NCBI RefSeq assembly: GCF_022760805.1
Contig: NZ_JAIVFL010000001.1
Span: forward strand, 1,922,001 to 1,986,000
Source of the DNA: Candidatus Mycolicibacterium alkanivorans
GTDB lineage: Bacteria; Actinomycetota; Actinomycetes; Mycobacteriales; Mycobacteriaceae
DNA length: 64,000 bases
Direction: 5' to 3'
A program made the position numbers and the translations under genes. Positions 1-9,460 of the stretch are shown piece by piece (positions within the stretch are counted from its first letter, which is position 1; every line of letters starts with the position of its first letter). Below the pieces are notes generated by a model, which saw only the letters and a program-made list of their open reading frames with translations, searched no databases and had not been told where the DNA came from.

Positions 1-434
1 CACTGGGCATCGGCGAGGCGATCGTGACGGTGCTGTCCGAACGCGGCGCGCCGACCCCGGTGGCCTGGACCCGACTGCGCCCGCCGAAGTCCTTGATGGA
101 CACCATCGGCCCGGACTACATCAGGGCCGCCGCGCAGGCCAGCCCGCGGTTTCTCAAGTACGGCCAGACCGTCGACCGCGAGTCGGCCTACGAGATGCTG
201 GCGGCCAAGATGGCGCCCCCGCTCGAGGAGGTCGACGGCACCGACCTGCCGCCGATCCTGCCCACCGGAATCGATCTGCCGCCGATGCCCAAGCGGGTCG
301 AGAAGGCCGAGCCCGGCGTGCTCGATCAGGTGATGAACAGCCCGGCGTTCAAGAGCGCGATGCGCTCGGCCGGCACCGTCATCGGCCGCGAGATCACCCG
401 CAGCATCTTCGGTACCGGCAGACGTCGGCGCTGA
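1..434 (+). CDS. HerA-like ATPase of the DUF853 family, C-terminal part
   Basis: The frame is open from the left edge (first full codon at base 3) and ends with TGA at 432-434, so only about the last 143 residues are present. The tail carries a stretch of the form NSPAFKSAMRSAGT followed by GREITRSIFG and four arginines, which is how DUF853 (YjgR/HerA-like P-loop ATPase) proteins end. The ATPase motifs lie outside the window. By gene order it matches M. tuberculosis Rv2510c. The in-frame ATG at 24 is internal and not the start. The cellular role of this ATPase family in mycobacteria is not established. Confidence 0.75.
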   Translation, partial: LGIGEAIVTVLSERGAPTPVAWTRLRPPKSLMDTIGPDYIRAAAQASPRFLKYGQTVDRESAYEMLAAKMAPPLEEVDGTDLPPILPTGIDLPPMPKRVEKAEPGVLDQVMNSPAFKSAMRSAGTVIGREITRSIFGTGRRRR

Positions 435-1241
435 CTAGTCCCCGCCGAGCTTCCCGTACACCGCGCCGACGATCGGCGTGACGATGGCGCGCGGCGCATA
501 ACCGGTCGCGACCGACATCGTCTTCGACGTCAGGCCCGGCACCACCCGCATCTTGTTGCGCTCCAAGCCATCCAGCGAGATCCGCGCCGTGTACTCGGTA
601 TCGATCCACAGGAAGTCCGGGATCAAGCGCTCCACCAGTGACTGCTCCGCCGGGTCGGGCAGCTCGGTGCGCACCGGACCGGGCGCCAGCAGGGTGACGT
701 GGATGCCCGAGTCCTTCAGCTCGCCGCGTAATGACTCGCTGAACGTGTTCGCGAACGCCTTGGTCGCCGCGTAGGTGGCGTTGTTCGGGATGGGTGAGTT
801 GCCTGCCACGGAGCCGGAGATGAGGATGCCGCCGGCCTTGCGGGCCAGCATTCCCGGCAGCACCGCGAGCACCAGGTCGTGCACGCCGAGCACGTTGAGC
901 TGAACCTGTGCCTTCTCGCCGGCCGGGTCCAACTTGACCACGGGACCGAAGGTCGCGGTGCCCGCGTTGGCGCACAGGATCGAGATGTTGCGATCGGCCA
1001 GTTCGTCGGCCAGGGCGGTGCGAGCGGTGGGGTCGGCGAGGTCGCAGGCGCGCACCTCGACCGCGACGCCGTGGCGTTCGGTCAGGCGCTCGGCCAGTTC
1101 GGTCAGTACCTCGCCGCGGCGTGCGGTGATGATCAGGCTGTGGCCGCGGGCGGCGAGTTCGGTGGCCAGCGCCGCACCGATGCCCTGGGAGGCTCCGGTG
1201 ACGACGGCTCGACTGTCCGGCGAGGGGGCGGGGACTGGCAT
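435..1241 (-). CDS. cmrA: Short-chain dehydrogenase; mycolate beta-keto reductase CmrA
   Basis: A 268-residue classical SDR. The NAD(P) motif TGASQGIG is at residues 15-22, an NAG motif lies near residue 93, and the catalytic Tyr-Lys pair occurs as YAATK near residue 157. By gene order (next to the MFS and MmpS-like genes) it matches Rv2509/MSMEG_4722. Genetic work in Corynebacterium and mycobacteria showed that enzyme to reduce the beta-keto group of newly condensed mycolates, the last step of mycolic motif formation. ATG start at 1241. It is divergent from the MFS gene with only 36 bases between starts, so the promoters must overlap. The SDR call is certain; the substrate rests on synteny and family. 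Confidence 0.85.
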   Translation of the reverse strand: MPVPAPSPDSRAVVTGASQGIGAALATELAARGHSLIITARRGEVLTELAERLTERHGVAVEVRACDLADPTARTALADELADRNISILCANAGTATFGPVVKLDPAGEKAQVQLNVLGVHDLVLAVLPGMLARKAGGILISGSVAGNSPIPNNATYAATKAFANTFSESLRGELKDSGIHVTLLAPGPVRTELPDPAEQSLVERLIPDFLWIDTEYTARISLDGLERNKMRVVPGLTSKTMSVATGYAPRAIVTPIVGAVYGKLGGD

Positions 1242-1277
1242 GCGGCAATCGTAGGGGGAGTCGATACGCTGGCCAGC

Positions 1278-2582
1278 ATGAGCAGCCCCCGGCCGGCTTC
1301 GACTTCAGCCAGCCGGTCGAAAGTCCTTGCCTGGGCGTTGTGGGACTGCGGTTCCACCGGCATGATCGCTATCGTCGTGACCTTCGTCTTCTCGGTGTAT
1401 CTCACCAGCACCGTCGGCCGTGACATCGCCGGCGGCACCTCACCGGCCAGCTGGCTGGGCCGCGTGCTGACCATCGCCGGATTCACGGTCGCCGTGCTGG
1501 CGCCGGTCACCGGTGTGCTGGTGCAGGCACCGCAACGCCGACGGGCAGCGCTGACGATCCTGACCGCTCTGGCGGTGCTCTCCACCGCGGCGATGAGCCT
1601 GATCCGCGCCGAGCCGGCCTACTTCGCCGTCGGCCTGGTGCTGCTGGCCTTCACCGCGGCCTGCGGCGATCTGGCCAGTGTGCCGTACAACGCGATGCTT
1701 CGACAGCTGACCACCCCGGAGAACTCCGGACGCATCTCCGGGCTCGGCTGGGCCGCCGGGTACTTGGGCAGTGTCGCGCTGCTGATACTGATCTACCTCG
1801 GGTTCATCACCGGCAGCGGCCCCAGCCGCGGGCTGCTGGGGATCCCGGTCGACGACGGCCAGAACATCCGCGCGGCGATGCTGCTGGCGGCCGGCTGGTT
1901 CTCCGTCTTCGCCCTGCCCCTGCTGGTGGTCGCCCACACCTTCGTCCCCGCCGCCGACCCCACGCTGCGCGGCGTGGGGCTGCTCGGCGGATACCGGCAG
2001 CTATGGGCCGACCTGCGGGCCGAATGGCGCCGCGACCGCAACCTGGTCTACTACCTCGTGGTTAGCGCGGTGTTCCGGGACGGACTGGCCGGGGTGTTCG
2101 CCTTCGGCGCGGTGCTGGGCGTCAGTGTGTACGGCATCTCGCAGTCCGATGTGCTGATCTTCGGCGTCTTCGCCTCCACGGTCGCGGCGGCCGGCGCGGT
2201 GATCGGAGGCCACCTCGACGATCGGGTCGGCGGCAAGCCCGTCATCGTCGGCTCGCTGACGGCGATGATCGCCGTCGGCATCGCGCTGCTGAGCCTCTCC
2301 GGACCCGTCGCGTTCTGGGTGTGCGGCCTGCTGCTGTGCATGTTCATCGGGCCCACTCAGTCGGCGGCGCGCACCCTGCTGCTGCGGATGGCCAGCCACG
2401 GCAAGGAGGCGGTCGCGTTCGGGCTCTACACCATGACCGGGCGTGCGGTGGCGTTCCTGGCGCCGTGGCTGTTCTTCGTGTTCGTCGACGCGTTCGGCAG
2501 CGACCGGGCCGGGCTGGGCGGCCTGTGCGTGGTGCTGGCGGCGGGCCTGCTCGGGATGCTGGCGGTGCGGGTGCCGCGCTAG
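1278..2582 (+). CDS. MFS permease of the Atg22/UMF1 type
   Basis: A 434-residue hydrophobic protein with about 12 membrane segments. It opens with LAWALWDCGSTGMIAIVVTF, a signature of the Atg22-like (UMF1) branch of major facilitator permeases. I place the start at ATG 1278 (MSSPRPAST); the frame is open further upstream, but that stretch is antisense to cmrA. Orthologue by position: Rv2508c. The substrate is unknown. Its stop overlaps the stop of the convergent MmpS-like gene by four bases. Confidence 0.8.
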   Translation: MSSPRPASTSASRSKVLAWALWDCGSTGMIAIVVTFVFSVYLTSTVGRDIAGGTSPASWLGRVLTIAGFTVAVLAPVTGVLVQAPQRRRAALTILTALAVLSTAAMSLIRAEPAYFAVGLVLLAFTAACGDLASVPYNAMLRQLTTPENSGRISGLGWAAGYLGSVALLILIYLGFITGSGPSRGLLGIPVDDGQNIRAAMLLAAGWFSVFALPLLVVAHTFVPAADPTLRGVGLLGGYRQLWADLRAEWRRDRNLVYYLVVSAVFRDGLAGVFAFGAVLGVSVYGISQSDVLIFGVFASTVAAAGAVIGGHLDDRVGGKPVIVGSLTAMIAVGIALLSLSGPVAFWVCGLLLCMFIGPTQSAARTLLLRMASHGKEAVAFGLYTMTGRAVAFLAPWLFFVFVDAFGSDRAGLGGLCVVLAAGLLGMLAVRVPR

Positions 2583-3319
2583 GCGGCGCCGGTGCAGATG
2601 GTCAGGCCGCGGCCGGTGCGCTGGCGCACCTGAACACCATTGACCGTCACACTGCAGGTGACGTCGCGCCCGACGTTGACCACGGCCACGCTGGCCGAGT
2701 TCCGGGCCGGTGCCGACAGGCTGACCTCTTTGCTCCACGGCAGCATCACGTTGAACTCGGTCTGCATGACGCCGCCGGTGTCGACGTAGGTGATGTTGAT
2801 CGCCCGCCCGTCACCGTCGACGTTGTAGACGACGGTGTCGGTGCCGGTCGGGCTGCTGGTCTCAACCGGGGGCACCGGCGTGCCGGGAGCCTCGGTGGTG
2901 GTCGGCAGCGGCGACTGCGACGTGGTCGGCAGCGGCATCCGGCTGGTTGTCGTCGGGATCGAGGGAGCGGTCCTGGTCCCCGTGACCGGCGGCACCGGCA
3001 CCGCGACCGTCGACTCTCTCGACGAACTGGTCACGATGACCAGGGCGATGACAAGCCCCACGACCAACAGCACCGCCACCGCGGCCAGGATCCACAGCCA
3101 GCGCGGCGACTTCGGGGGGCCGGGTGGCGGCTGGGGCGGTTCGGCCGGCGGGTAGCCGCCCTGCTGCCAGTAGGTCGGCAGCTGCTCGGTGGGCTGAGTC
3201 TGCGGCGGCAGGTAACCCTGGCCGGAGGAGGGCGCGCCGTAGCCGTAGTACTGCCCGGCGTAGGCGGGGTCCGGGTTCTGGAGATAACCGTTACCGGCCT
3301 GCTGCGTAGGATCGTTCAT
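2579..3319 (-). CDS. Proline-rich membrane protein with an MmpS-like C-terminal domain
   Basis: 246 residues. The first ~75 are rich in Pro, Gln, Gly and Tyr and likely cytoplasmic. A single strong membrane segment follows (WLWILAAVAVLLVVGLVIAL). Next is a Thr/Pro/Ser linker and a ~95-residue outer domain with the pattern VVYNVDGDG, LPW and a late Cys pair (TCSV, TICTG), as in MmpS proteins that assist MmpL lipid exporters. No mmpL gene is adjacent. Matches Rv2507 by position. I use ATG 3319; a GTG at 3325 is also in frame. Confidence 0.7.
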   Translation of the reverse strand: MNDPTQQAGNGYLQNPDPAYAGQYYGYGAPSSGQGYLPPQTQPTEQLPTYWQQGGYPPAEPPQPPPGPPKSPRWLWILAAVAVLLVVGLVIALVIVTSSSRESTVAVPVPPVTGTRTAPSIPTTTSRMPLPTTSQSPLPTTTEAPGTPVPPVETSSPTGTDTVVYNVDGDGRAINITYVDTGGVMQTEFNVMLPWSKEVSLSAPARNSASVAVVNVGRDVTCSVTVNGVQVRQRTGRGLTICTGAA

Positions 3320-3344
3320 TCCCACCTCATGCCTGCAGGCTACC

Positions 3345-3500
3345 CGGCTGTACCGTCCACCTCCGTACGTCGAGCCGATCGGCGCGACGATCTATCTGCG
3401 CGGCGGGCCCGAGAGGCAGGCGCGGCCCGGGTACAGCGAGATCTTCCCGTTGCTGCTCGACGAGGGAATCGCGGTGTTCGCCCCGAGCGTGCGCGCGGGT
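3345..3500 (+). pseudogene. Relic of a prolyl-oligopeptidase (S9) family peptidase
   Basis: Reading frame 3 between the MmpS-like start and the TetR gene gives IYLRGGPE, RQARPGYSEIFPLLL and DEGIAVFAPSVRAGG. This is the oxyanion-side core of S9 peptidases, normally of the form HGGPE...GIAVFAPNVRGS. Only about 50 codons are recognisable. There is no start, no catalytic Ser motif (GxSxGG) and no Asp/His region. Codon use is still GC3-rich, so decay looks recent. It lies immediately downstream of the TetR stop, on the opposite strand. Confidence 0.55.
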
Positions 3501-3524
3501 GGGCCGCCCGGTGGCGGGATGCCG

Positions 3525-4172
3525 CTATTGGTATTGACCGATCGTGCGGGGGTGACGGTGGCCGACCGAGGACAGGGCGGCTACCGTCATCGCCCGTAAT
3601 ACGTCGCGTGAACGCCCCGGGTCGGCCGCCTTGGCCGCCAGGGGCTTCGTGCTGTGTGGGGTCGAGTTCAGCAGCCCGAAGACGGCGTGCGCCATCAGGC
3701 GGGCGTCGGACTCGTCGAGTGCCGGGTCCAGGTCGCGCAGCACGCTCACCCAGATCTCGACGTAACTGCGCTGCGCCCGGCGCGCCTGCCGCTGCGCCCC
3801 GGCCGGCACGTTGTCGAGGTCTCGGTCCTGGATCCGGATCAGGTCCGACTCACCCAGTGCGAAGTCGAGGTGGAACTCGATCAGGCCGTCCAGTGCGGCG
3901 GCCGGGTCCGGCGCTTCGGCGACGACTGCTTGCGCGCCGGCCAGCAGGCGGGTGCTGATGCCCACCAGGAGTTCGACCAGCAGCGCTTCCTTGTTCGGGA
4001 AGTGCCGATAGATGGCCGGCCCGCTGACCCCGGCCGCCGAACCGATGTCCTCGAGCCGAACCGCCAGGTAGCCCTTCTCCGCGATCAGCCGCTCCGCGGC
4101 AGCCAGCAGGGCATCGCGGCGGTCCGACTTCTGCCGACTGCGCCGTGTGGCTGCTTCTGGCATGGGACCCAC
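3525..4172 (-). CDS. TetR-family repressor of the leucine catabolic genes
   Basis: 215 residues from GTG 4172 (a later ATG at 4163 is the alternative). The N-terminal helix-turn-helix is clear (LEDIGSAAGVSGPAIYRHFPNK, residues about 41-62, is the recognition region). The rest is a helical ligand domain. It is divergent from accD1, as Rv2506 is in M. tuberculosis, with two matching palindromes between them. I infer that it represses accD1 onward, and perhaps itself, with an acyl-CoA intermediate as plausible inducer; neither point is shown by the sequence alone. Confidence 0.85.
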   Translation of the reverse strand: MGPMPEAATRRSRQKSDRRDALLAAAERLIAEKGYLAVRLEDIGSAAGVSGPAIYRHFPNKEALLVELLVGISTRLLAGAQAVVAEAPDPAAALDGLIEFHLDFALGESDLIRIQDRDLDNVPAGAQRQARRAQRSYVEIWVSVLRDLDPALDESDARLMAHAVFGLLNSTPHSTKPLAAKAADPGRSRDVLRAMTVAALSSVGHRHPRTIGQYQ

Positions 4173-4186
4173 CTCTGGACGTTTCG

Positions 4187-4227
4187 GTTAATCTTCTCTA
4201 ACCTAACACGAGTTAGTCGTCATTAAC
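4187..4227. promoter_or_regulatory. Paired palindromic operator between the TetR gene and accD1
   Basis: Two 16-bp near-identical inverted repeats, GTTAATCTTCTCTAAC (4187-4202) and GTTAGTCGTCATTAAC (4212-4227), both of the form GTTA-N8-TAAC and 25 bp apart centre to centre. The junction forms a further CTAAC-ACGA-GTTAG palindrome (4203-4216). The pair ends 20 bases before the accD1 ATG and starts 14 bases after the TetR GTG. The layout suits cooperative binding by two TetR dimers. The binder is inferred. Confidence 0.6.
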
Positions 4228-4247
4228 TCAATTGCGACGGGACCTCG

Positions 4248-5798
4248 ATGACTTCACCGGCTGCGAATCGCCAGGCGCACCTGCAGCTCGTCGAGCAGTT
4301 GCGTTGCAAACTGGCCGAGGCCGCGCGCGGCGGACCCGAACGCGCCCGCGAGCGCCACGTCGAGCGCGGCAAGCTGCTTCCGCGCGACCGGGTCGACGGT
4401 CTGCTCGATCCGGGCAGTCCACTGCTGGAGGTCGCCCCGCTGGCCGCCGACGGCATGTACGACGACCAGTGCCCGGCCGCCGGGATGATCACCGGCATCG
4501 GCCGCGTCTCGGGGCGGGAGTGCATGATCGTGGCCAATGATGCCACGGTCAAAGGCGGCACCTACTACCCGGTGACGGTCAAGAAGCATCTGCGGGCCCA
4601 GGAGATCGCGCTGCAGAACCGGCTGCCGTGCATCTACCTCGTCGACTCCGGCGGCGCGTTCCTGCCCCGCCAGGACGAGGTGTTCCCGGATCGTGAGCAC
4701 TTCGGCCGCATCTTCTACAACCAGGCCACCATGAGCGCGCAGGGCATTCCGCAGATCGCCGCCGTGCTCGGATCGTGCACCGCAGGCGGAGCCTATGTGC
4801 CCGCCATGAGCGACGAGGCGGTGATCGTCCGCAACCAGGGCACGATCTTCCTCGGTGGCCCGCCGCTGGTGAAGGCCGCCACCGGCGAGGTGGTCACCGC
4901 CGAAGAGCTCGGCGGCGGCGAGCTGCACTCCAAGACCTCCGGCGTCACCGACCACCTGGCTCATGACGACCGCGACGCGCTGCGCATCGTGCGCCGCATC
5001 ATCGCCACGCTGGGCCCTCGCGAGCAACGGCCCTGGGATGTCCGCCCGGCTGTCGACCCGATCGCCGATCAGGACGAGCTCTACGACGTGGTGCCGGTCG
5101 ACGCGCGGGTGCCCTACGACGTGCACGAGGTCATCACCCGCATCGTCGACGGTGGTGAGTTCACCGAGTTCAAAGCGGAGTACGGCACCACGCTGGTCAC
5201 CGGGTTCGCCCACATCCACGGTCATCCCGTCGGCATCGTCGCCAACAACGGCGTGCTGTTCGGCGAATCTGCGCTCAAGGGAGCGCATTTCATCGAGCTG
5301 TGCGACAAGCGGACGGTGCCCCTGGTGTTCCTGCAGAACATCACCGGCTTCATGGTCGGCCGCGACTACGAGGCGAGCGGCATCGCCAAGCACGGCGCCA
5401 AGATGGTGACCGCAGTGGCCTGCGCGCGGGCGCCCAAGCTGACCGTGGTGATCGGCGGTTCCTATGGTGCAGGCAACTACTCGATGTGCGGGCGGGCCTA
5501 CTCGCCGCGCTTCCTGTGGATGTGGCCCAACGCCCGGATCTCGGTGATGGGCGGCGAACAGGCCGCATCGGTGCTGGCCACCGTGCGCGGCGAGATGACA
5601 CCCGAGCAGGAAGACGCCTTCAAGGCCCCGATCCGCGCCCAGTACGAACACCAGGGCAATCCGTACTACTCGACCGCCCGGTTGTGGGACGACGGCGTCA
5701 TCGATCCCGCCGACACCAGAACAGTTCTGGGACTGGCGCTTTCGGTCACCGCCAACGCACCCGTCGAACCGGTGTCCTACGGCGTCTTCAGGATGTGA
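4248..5798 (+). CDS. accD1: Methylcrotonyl-CoA carboxylase carboxyltransferase (beta) subunit
   Basis: 516 residues of a biotin-dependent carboxyltransferase. Visible are the acyl-CoA oxyanion region ([18 protein letters not shown]) and the C-terminal carboxybiotin region ([16 protein letters not shown]). The next gene encodes the biotinylated alpha subunit, 2 bases downstream. The M. tuberculosis AccA1-AccD1 complex was characterised biochemically as 3-methylcrotonyl-CoA carboxylase of leucine breakdown; synteny with fadE19 and the lyase supports the same role. First gene after the paired operator. Confidence 0.9.
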   Translation: MTSPAANRQAHLQLVEQLRCKLAEAARGGPERARERHVERGKLLPRDRVDGLLDPGSPLLEVAPLAADGMYDDQCPAAGMITGIGRVSGRECMIVANDATVKGGTYYPVTVKKHLRAQEIALQNRLPCIYLVDSGGAFLPRQDEVFPDREHFGRIFYNQATMSAQGIPQIAAVLGSCTAGGAYVPAMSDEAVIVRNQGTIFLGGPPLVKAATGEVVTAEELGGGELHSKTSGVTDHLAHDDRDALRIVRRIIATLGPREQRPWDVRPAVDPIADQDELYDVVPVDARVPYDVHEVITRIVDGGEFTEFKAEYGTTLVTGFAHIHGHPVGIVANNGVLFGESALKGAHFIELCDKRTVPLVFLQNITGFMVGRDYEASGIAKHGAKMVTAVACARAPKLTVVIGGSYGAGNYSMCGRAYSPRFLWMWPNARISVMGGEQAASVLATVRGEMTPEQEDAFKAPIRAQYEHQGNPYYSTARLWDDGVIDPADTRTVLGLALSVTANAPVEPVSYGVFRM

Positions 5799-5800
5799 CG

Positions 5801-7819
5801 ATGTTTACCAGTGTCCTTGTCGCCAACCGGGGCGAGATCGCCGTGCGCGTCATCCGCACGCTGCGGGCCATGGGCATCCGCTCCGTCGCGGTCTACAGCG
5901 ACGCCGACGCCGACGCCCGTCACGTCGCCGAGGCCGACGTGGCCGTGCGCATCGGGCCGTCGCCGGCCCGGCAGAGCTACCTCGACATCGACGCCGTGGT
6001 GGCAGCGGCCCTGCGGACCGGGGCGCAGGCCGTCCATCCCGGGTACGGATTCCTCGCGGAGAACGCCGATTTCGCCGCCGCGCTGGAACGAGCCGGGCTG
6101 ACGTTCATCGGGCCGCCGTCCGGTGCGATCCGCACCATGGGCGACAAGATCGCGGCCAAGGCCGCGGTGTCCGCGTTCGGAGTGCCCGTGGTTCCCGGGA
6201 TCGCCCGGCCCGGTCTGTCCGACGCCGAGCTCATCGCCGCGGCCGGCGACATCGGTTTCCCGATCCTGGTCAAACCGTCCGCAGGCGGCGGCGGCAAGGG
6301 CATGCGGCGCGTCGACGACGCCGCCGAACTGCCCGCCGCCCTGGCCGCTGCACGCCGCGAGTCCGGCGCGGCGTTCGGCGACGACACCCTGTTCCTCGAG
6401 CGGTTCGTGTTGCAGCCCAGGCACATCGAGGTCCAGGTGCTGGCCGACACCTACGGCACCGTGCTGCACCTCGGCGAGCGTGAGTGCAGTCTGCAGCGCC
6501 GCCATCAGAAGGTCATCGAGGAGGCACCGTCACCGCTGCTGGACGGCGCCACCCGCGCCCGCATTGGCGCCGCGGCCTGCGACACCGCGCGGAGTGTGGA
6601 CTACGTCGGCGCGGGCACAGTCGAGTTCATCGTCTCCGCCGACCGGCCCGACGAGTTCTTCTTCATGGAGATGAACACCCGCTTGCAGGTCGAACATCCG
6701 GTCACCGAGATGGTGACCGGATGGGATCTCGTCGAATGGCAGGTGCGCATCGCGGCGGGGGAGCAACTGCATGCCCGCCAGGACGACATCACAATGGACG
6801 GGCACGCGATCGAGGCACGCGTGTACGCCGAGGACCCCGCTGCCGGGTTCCTGCCGACCGGCGGCCCGGTACTCGGCCTGCTGGAACCGTCCGGCGGGCA
6901 GGAGCGGAGCGACTCGGGGTTGAATCCACGCGTGCGGGTGGATTCCGGCCTGTCGGTGGGGATGACGATCGGCAGTGACTACGACCCGATGCTGTCGAAG
7001 GTGATCGCCCACGGCGAGGACCGCTCTGCCACACTGCGATCGCTGGACCGGGCGCTGTCGGGCACCGCCGTGCTCGGTGTCGGCACCAACGTCGAGTTCC
7101 TGCGGTTCCTGCTCGCCGATGACGACGTCGCCGCCGGCCGGCTCGACACCGGCATCATCGACCGCATCGTGTTCACCGCCGAGCCGCCCGGTGACGACGT
7201 GTTCATCGCAGCTGCGGCCTATCGTTGGCTGCAATTGTGGTCCCGGGCCGGTGCCGACCCGTGGGACGTGCCGACGGGCTGGCGCCTCGGCGAACCGGCG
7301 CCCACCAGTTTCCGGCTGCGCTCTGGTGCGCGCACCGACCACGTGCACGTCACCGGCAACCCCGAGCGCGCCGCTGCACGGGTCGAAGACGGCGAAAGTC
7401 GTTCCCTGTCAGCTCGATTGAACGGCGATGTGCTGTCGGTGACCATCGACGGCATCCGTGCCGCCTACGTCGTCGCCTGCTCCGGTCATCAGATCTGGCT
7501 GGCCGGTGAGGGTCGCTCGGTGTTGGTCGAGGAGGTTCGCGAGGCGCCGGTGCGGCCCGACGACGAACACAGCGGGGATGCCGATCTGGTCAGCCCGATG
7601 CCCGGGTCGGTTGTGGCCGTGGGTGTTTCCGACGGTGATACCGTGTCCGCCGGGACGGTCGTGGTGGCCGTCGAGGCGATGAAGATGGAGCATTCGCTGA
7701 CCGCGCCGGTCGACGGTGTGGTGGAACTTCTGGTCGCCGTGGGCGATCAGGTCAAGGTTGGCCAGTTGCTGGCCAAGGTCATAGCCGCCGAAGAACAGAA
7801 GGCAACGTCCGATGAGTGA
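5801..7819 (+). CDS. accA1: Methylcrotonyl-CoA carboxylase biotin carboxylase/carrier (alpha) subunit
   Basis: 672 residues from ATG 5801. The N-terminal biotin carboxylase begins [17 protein letters not shown]. Its ATP-grasp glycine loop is [12 protein letters not shown], and [15 protein letters not shown] marks the active site. A C-terminal biotinyl domain carries the acceptor lysine in VEAMKMEHS, about 40 residues from the end. It partners AccD1. The start lies 2 bases after the accD1 stop and the 3' end overlaps fadE19 by 8 bases, so translation is likely coupled. Confidence 0.92.
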   Translation: MFTSVLVANRGEIAVRVIRTLRAMGIRSVAVYSDADADARHVAEADVAVRIGPSPARQSYLDIDAVVAAALRTGAQAVHPGYGFLAENADFAAALERAGLTFIGPPSGAIRTMGDKIAAKAAVSAFGVPVVPGIARPGLSDAELIAAAGDIGFPILVKPSAGGGGKGMRRVDDAAELPAALAAARRESGAAFGDDTLFLERFVLQPRHIEVQVLADTYGTVLHLGERECSLQRRHQKVIEEAPSPLLDGATRARIGAAACDTARSVDYVGAGTVEFIVSADRPDEFFFMEMNTRLQVEHPVTEMVTGWDLVEWQVRIAAGEQLHARQDDITMDGHAIEARVYAEDPAAGFLPTGGPVLGLLEPSGGQERSDSGLNPRVRVDSGLSVGMTIGSDYDPMLSKVIAHGEDRSATLRSLDRALSGTAVLGVGTNVEFLRFLLADDDVAAGRLDTGIIDRIVFTAEPPGDDVFIAAAAYRWLQLWSRAGADPWDVPTGWRLGEPAPTSFRLRSGARTDHVHVTGNPERAAARVEDGESRSLSARLNGDVLSVTIDGIRAAYVVACSGHQIWLAGEGRSVLVEEVREAPVRPDDEHSGDADLVSPMPGSVVAVGVSDGDTVSAGTVVVAVEAMKMEHSLTAPVDGVVELLVAVGDQVKVGQLLAKVIAAEEQKATSDE

Positions 7820-8975
7820 CTTCCTGTCCACGGGAACCCTTCCCGACGAATACGAGCAGCTCGCCAAGACCGTGCGCGATTTCACCCGCACCGCGGTCGC
7901 CCCCGTCGCTGCCAAACACGACGCCGAGCACTCCTTCCCCTACGAGATCGTGGCCGGCATGGCCGAGATGGGCCTGTTCGGCCTGCCGTTCCCGGAGGCG
8001 TACGGCGGCATGGGCGGTGACTACTTCGCCCTGTGCCTGGCACTCGAGGAACTCGGCAAGGTCGACCAGAGCGTGGCGATCACCCTGGAAGCCGGGGTGT
8101 CGCTGGGCGCTATGCCCGTCTACCGGTTCGGCAACGAGGCCCAGAAACAGCACTGGCTGCCGCAGCTGACCAGCGGTGCGGCCTTGGGGGCGTTCGGCCT
8201 CACCGAGGCAGGCGGCGGCACCGATGCCGGCGCCACCAAGACCACCGCCCGCCTCGACGACGGTCATTGGGTGATCAACGGCTCCAAGCAGTTCATCACA
8301 AACTCCGGCACCGACATCACCAAACTGGTCACCGTCACCGTCGTCACGGGAACCGTCGGCGACCGACGCGAGATCTCCTCGATTTTGGTGCCGGTTCCTA
8401 CACCGGGATTCGCCGCCGAACCGGCCTACGACAAGGTCGGCTGGAATGCCTCCGACACCCATCCGCTCACGTTTGACGACGTCCGGGTCCCCGAGGAGAA
8501 CCTGCTCGGTGAGCGGGGCCGCGGCTACGCCAATTTCCTGCGCATCCTCGACGAGGGACGCATCGCGATTGCCGCGCTGGCCACCGGTGCGGCGCAGGGC
8601 TGCGTCGACGAGAGCGTCAAGTACGCCAGGGAGCGCGCCGCCTTCGGCCAGCCGATCGGGCGCTTCCAGGCCATCGAGTTCAAGATCGCCCGGATGGAGG
8701 CCCGCGCCCATGTGGCCCGCACCGCGTACTACGACGCCGCGGCTCTGATGCTGGCCGGCAAGCCGTTCAAGAAGGAGGCCGCGATCGCGAAGATGATCGC
8801 CAGCGAGGCCGCCATGGACAACGCCCGCGACGCCACCCAGATCCACGGTGGGTACGGATTCATGAACGAGTACACCGTGGCGCGGCACTACCGCGACAGC
8901 AAGATCCTCGAAATCGGCGAAGGAACAACCGAAGTGCAGCTGATGCTGATCGCGCGCGAGCTGGGCGTCGCATGA
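7812..8975 (+). CDS. fadE19: Acyl-CoA dehydrogenase, probably isovaleryl-CoA dehydrogenase
   Basis: 387 residues, the standard length for the family. Seen are the FAD/substrate stretch [17 protein letters not shown], the KQFITNSG loop, [14 protein letters not shown] and the C-terminal [19 protein letters not shown] with [12 protein letters not shown]. It lies directly after the methylcrotonyl-CoA carboxylase genes, so oxidation of isovaleryl-CoA, the step before MCC, is the expected reaction. A 2-methyl-branched acyl-CoA substrate is the main alternative. Overlaps accA1 by 8 bases and the next gene by 4. Confidence 0.88.
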   Translation: MSDFLSTGTLPDEYEQLAKTVRDFTRTAVAPVAAKHDAEHSFPYEIVAGMAEMGLFGLPFPEAYGGMGGDYFALCLALEELGKVDQSVAITLEAGVSLGAMPVYRFGNEAQKQHWLPQLTSGAALGAFGLTEAGGGTDAGATKTTARLDDGHWVINGSKQFITNSGTDITKLVTVTVVTGTVGDRREISSILVPVPTPGFAAEPAYDKVGWNASDTHPLTFDDVRVPEENLLGERGRGYANFLRILDEGRIAIAALATGAAQGCVDESVKYARERAAFGQPIGRFQAIEFKIARMEARAHVARTAYYDAAALMLAGKPFKKEAAIAKMIASEAAMDNARDATQIHGGYGFMNEYTVARHYRDSKILEIGEGTTEVQLMLIARELGVA

Positions 8976-9460
8976 GCGAGGCCACCGAGGAGAAGGTCGT
9001 CGAGCAGCGCGGGCTGTGGTACGAGGAGTTCGAGCTCGGGGTGCGTTACCTGCACCGCCCAGGCCGGACCGTCACCGAGGCCGACAACGTGCTGTTCACC
9101 ACGCTGACCATGAATACCCAGGCGCTGCATCTGGATGCGGCGTTCTCCGACGCGTTGCCGCCCTTCAACCAGCGGCTGGTCAACTCGATGTTCACGCTGT
9201 CCACGCTGGTGGGTCTGTCGGTGGCCCAGCTGACCCAGGGCACCATCGTCGGCAACCTCGGGTTCTCCGAGATCGCCTTTCCCAAGCCGCTGTTCCACGG
9301 CGACACCATGTACGCCGAAACCGTGGTGATCGACAAGCGCGAGTCCAAGAGCCGTCCGGGCGAGGGCATCGTGACCTTCGCCCACACCGCGCGAAACCAG
9401 CACGGCGACATCGTCGCAACGGCAACGCGCAAGACCATGGTAAGGAAGAAGCCCGCCTGA
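8972..9460 (+). CDS. MaoC-like hot-dog dehydratase
   Basis: 162 residues. A MaoC/(R)-hydratase-like hot-dog protein with LYHRPGRTVTE-type opening, NTQALHLDAAFS and LVNSMFTLSTLVGLSV, and the strand FSEIAFPKPLFHGDTMYAETVV. It overlaps fadE19 (ATGA) and citE (TGATG). It corresponds to Rv2499c, a putative enoyl-CoA hydratase. In leucine breakdown it could hydrate 3-methylglutaconyl-CoA to HMG-CoA, filling the step between MCC and the lyase; this is inference from position. Confidence 0.8.
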   Translation: MSEATEEKVVEQRGLWYEEFELGVRYLHRPGRTVTEADNVLFTTLTMNTQALHLDAAFSDALPPFNQRLVNSMFTLSTLVGLSVAQLTQGTIVGNLGFSEIAFPKPLFHGDTMYAETVVIDKRESKSRPGEGIVTFAHTARNQHGDIVATATRKTMVRKKPA

